From NCBI GenBank assembly GCA_013330315.1, contig DUIO01000298.1, positions 1 to 5,437 of the forward strand: a stretch of DNA of 5,437 nt, given 5' to 3'. This DNA comes from Methanosarcina sp. (lineage in GTDB: Archaea > Halobacteriota > Methanosarcinia > Methanosarcinales > Methanosarcinaceae). Below are positions 4,085-5,437 of the stretch, one piece after another (position 1 is the stretch's first letter; each line of letters opens with the position of its first letter). The notes under the pieces are model-generated. The model was given only the letters and a program-made list of their open reading frames with translations. It ran no database searches and had not been told where the DNA came from. A program made the position numbers and the translations under genes.

Positions 4085-5437
4085 ATGGATAAATACGAAA
4101 AAGTATTCGAGCTGGCAAAGCGCCGCGGCTTTTTGTGGAACTCATTTGAGCTGTACGGCGGAAGCCGCGGCTTTTATGATTACGGACCTCTTGGGAGCAC
4201 GCTCAAAAGGCGCATTGAGCAGGTCTGGAGAGAATTTTACGTTATCCAGGAAGGGCATATGGAAATTGAATGCCCGACCATAGGCATTGAAGATGTTTTT
4301 ATTGCATCCGGGCACGTTGGAGGTTTTTCTGACCCTCTTTGCGAGTGCATGAACTGTAAAGAGGCTTTCCGGGCTGACCACCTTGTAGAAGATGTGACAG
4401 AAGCAGCAGGGACCCTGAGCGCAGAAGACCTCACCAAGGTCATAAAGGAAAAAGGTATAAAATGTCCGGAGTGCGGTGGGGAATTCGGGGAAGCCTATGA
4501 ATTTAACCTGATGTTCAAGACCACAATAGGGCCAGGGACCGGAAGGCAGGGATACCTCAGACCTGAGACGGCTCAGGGAATGTTTGTAGACTTCCAGAGG
4601 CTGTCCCGCTTCTACAGGGATAAGCTGCCTTTTGGAGCTGTTCAGATAGGCAAGTCTTACAGGAACGAAATTGCACCGCGACAGGGTGTAATAAGGCTCA
4701 GGGAGTTTACACAGGCTGAGTGTGAAATCTTTGTCGACCCGAGGAACAAGAAACACCCCAACTTCGAGCGCTTCGCAGACAGAGAGCTTACTCTTTATTC
4801 GCAGAAAGCGCAGCAGAAGGGCGAATCCATCAGGATGACAGTTCGGGAAGCCGTAAAGACCGGAGTTATTGCTCATGAGGTTCTGGGCTACAACATTGCT
4901 CTTACCAATGAATTCCTGATAAAAGTAGGAATGGACCCTACAAGACTCAGGTTCAGGCAGCACCTGAAAGATGAGATGGCACACTACGCAATCGACTGCT
5001 GGGACGCCGAAATTAAAACAGACCGCTTCGGCTGGGTCGAAATAGTGGGAATTGCCGACAGGACAGACTATGACCTCAAAGCCCATGCAAGAGTAAGCAA
5101 GACAGATCTCTATGTTTATGTTGAATATGATGAACCTAAGATGGTGACCCGCTTTGTTGTGAAGCCAAATATGGGCAAACTAGGCCCTATCTTCAAAGGA
5201 AAAGCAAAAGCCGTTGCAGATGCTTTGAAGCAGCTTTCGGAAGAAGAGCTCTCAAAAGATCAGATTACCGTTACCGTGGATGGAGAAGAATTAACAGTCA
5301 GCTCGGATGTAGTGGACTTTGCTGAAGAGACTGTAAAGGTCAGCGGTGAGAATGTAATACCTCACGTAATTGAGCCTTCTTACGGGATAGACAGGATCTT
5401 CTATGGGGTCATGGAACATGCCTTTGACGAAGAAAAT
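4085..5437 (+). CDS. glyS: glycyl-tRNA synthetase, archaeal/eukaryotic alpha2 type (runs off right edge)
   Basis: This class II enzyme charges tRNA-Gly with glycine using ATP in the cytoplasm and is essential. The 451 visible codons stay open to the window edge. In order: the N-terminal catalytic region with GFYDYGPLGSTLKRRI (residues 29-44, motif 1 area); a zinc-ribbon-like insertion with C88/C91 and C127/C130; the glycine/ATP pocket sequence RPETAQGMF (159-167); motif 2, IGKSYRNEIAPRQGVIRLRE (188-207) followed by FTQAECEIF; WVEIVGIADRTDYDL (317-331); and motif 3, EPSYGIDRIFYGVMEHAF (430-447). The catalytic core is thus essentially complete, and the C-terminal anticodon-binding domain (roughly 120-130 more residues by family length) lies beyond the window. 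The ATG at 4085 is supported by GAGGA 8 nt upstream and by the normal N-terminus MDKYEKVFELAKRRGF. No lesion is seen. It has its own promoter and is not co-transcribed with the pseudogene upstream. Confidence 0.97.
   Translation, partial: MDKYEKVFELAKRRGFLWNSFELYGGSRGFYDYGPLGSTLKRRIEQVWREFYVIQEGHMEIECPTIGIEDVFIASGHVGGFSDPLCECMNCKEAFRADHLVEDVTEAAGTLSAEDLTKVIKEKGIKCPECGGEFGEAYEFNLMFKTTIGPGTGRQGYLRPETAQGMFVDFQRLSRFYRDKLPFGAVQIGKSYRNEIAPRQGVIRLREFTQAECEIFVDPRNKKHPNFERFADRELTLYSQKAQQKGESIRMTVREAVKTGVIAHEVLGYNIALTNEFLIKVGMDPTRLRFRQHLKDEMAHYAIDCWDAEIKTDRFGWVEIVGIADRTDYDLKAHARVSKTDLYVYVEYDEPKMVTRFVVKPNMGKLGPIFKGKAKAVADALKQLSEEELSKDQITVTVDGEELTVSSDVVDFAEETVKVSGENVIPHVIEPSYGIDRIFYGVMEHAFDEEN

Noticed and set aside
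4237..4443. Second antisense ORF inside glyS
   Set aside because: Shadow of glyS in another frame, with no start signal and a low-complexity Ser/Arg-rich product.
4142..5086. Long antisense ORF of 314 codons opposite glyS
   Set aside because: It lies wholly inside the strongly conserved glyS reading frame; its sequence resembles no family and its length reflects the codon composition of glyS.

Overview
The window looks like a piece of a Methanosarcina-type methanogenic archaeon chromosome. The main evidence is an archaeal/eukaryotic-type (alpha2) glycyl-tRNA synthetase, an archaeal-style SurE, TATA-box promoters rather than bacterial -35/-10 boxes, a GPR1/FUN34/YaaH (acetate uptake type) transporter relic, and long AT-rich, gene-poor spacers with decaying genes. 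The genus comes from remembered protein similarity, not from a search; the species cannot be told.

Layout, left to right. (1) 1-238, minus: 5' part of surE, a metal-dependent 5'/3'-nucleotidase, running off the left edge. (2) 239-466: AT-rich divergent spacer. (3) 467-1052, plus: a broken acetate-transporter-family gene, disabled by a 20-bp tandem duplication, at least one further frameshift and two in-frame TGA codons, followed by short repeats and a terminator-like hairpin. (4) 1209-1706: no convincing gene. (5) 1707-2033 (readable back to about 2096), minus: an unrecognised ORF with no good start, possibly a remnant. (6) 2034-2509: no convincing gene. (7) 2510-3319, plus: an intact CPBP/CAAX-type membrane protease whose TATA box is spaced for a leaderless mRNA. 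(8) 3445-3854, minus: a broken HI0074-type nucleotidyltransferase substrate-binding (HEPN-fold) gene, with a homopolymer frameshift, no normal start codon, a premature TGA and no partner nucleotidyltransferase in view. (9) 3868-4084: promoter and leader of glyS. (10) 4085-5437, plus: glyS, open at the right edge, with the catalytic core complete through motif 3 and the anticodon-binding domain outside the window.

Only about 44% of the window is intact coding sequence (surE part, CPBP protease, glyS part). Two conserved housekeeping genes flank a stretch of about 3.8 kb in which most recognisable sequence is decaying accessory material. The genes do not form an operon or a shared pathway: each intact gene appears to have its own promoter. 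I found no convincing new multi-gene system. The most informative content is the two reconstructable pseudogenes, the unidentified ORF remnant and the probable leaderless protease promoter.
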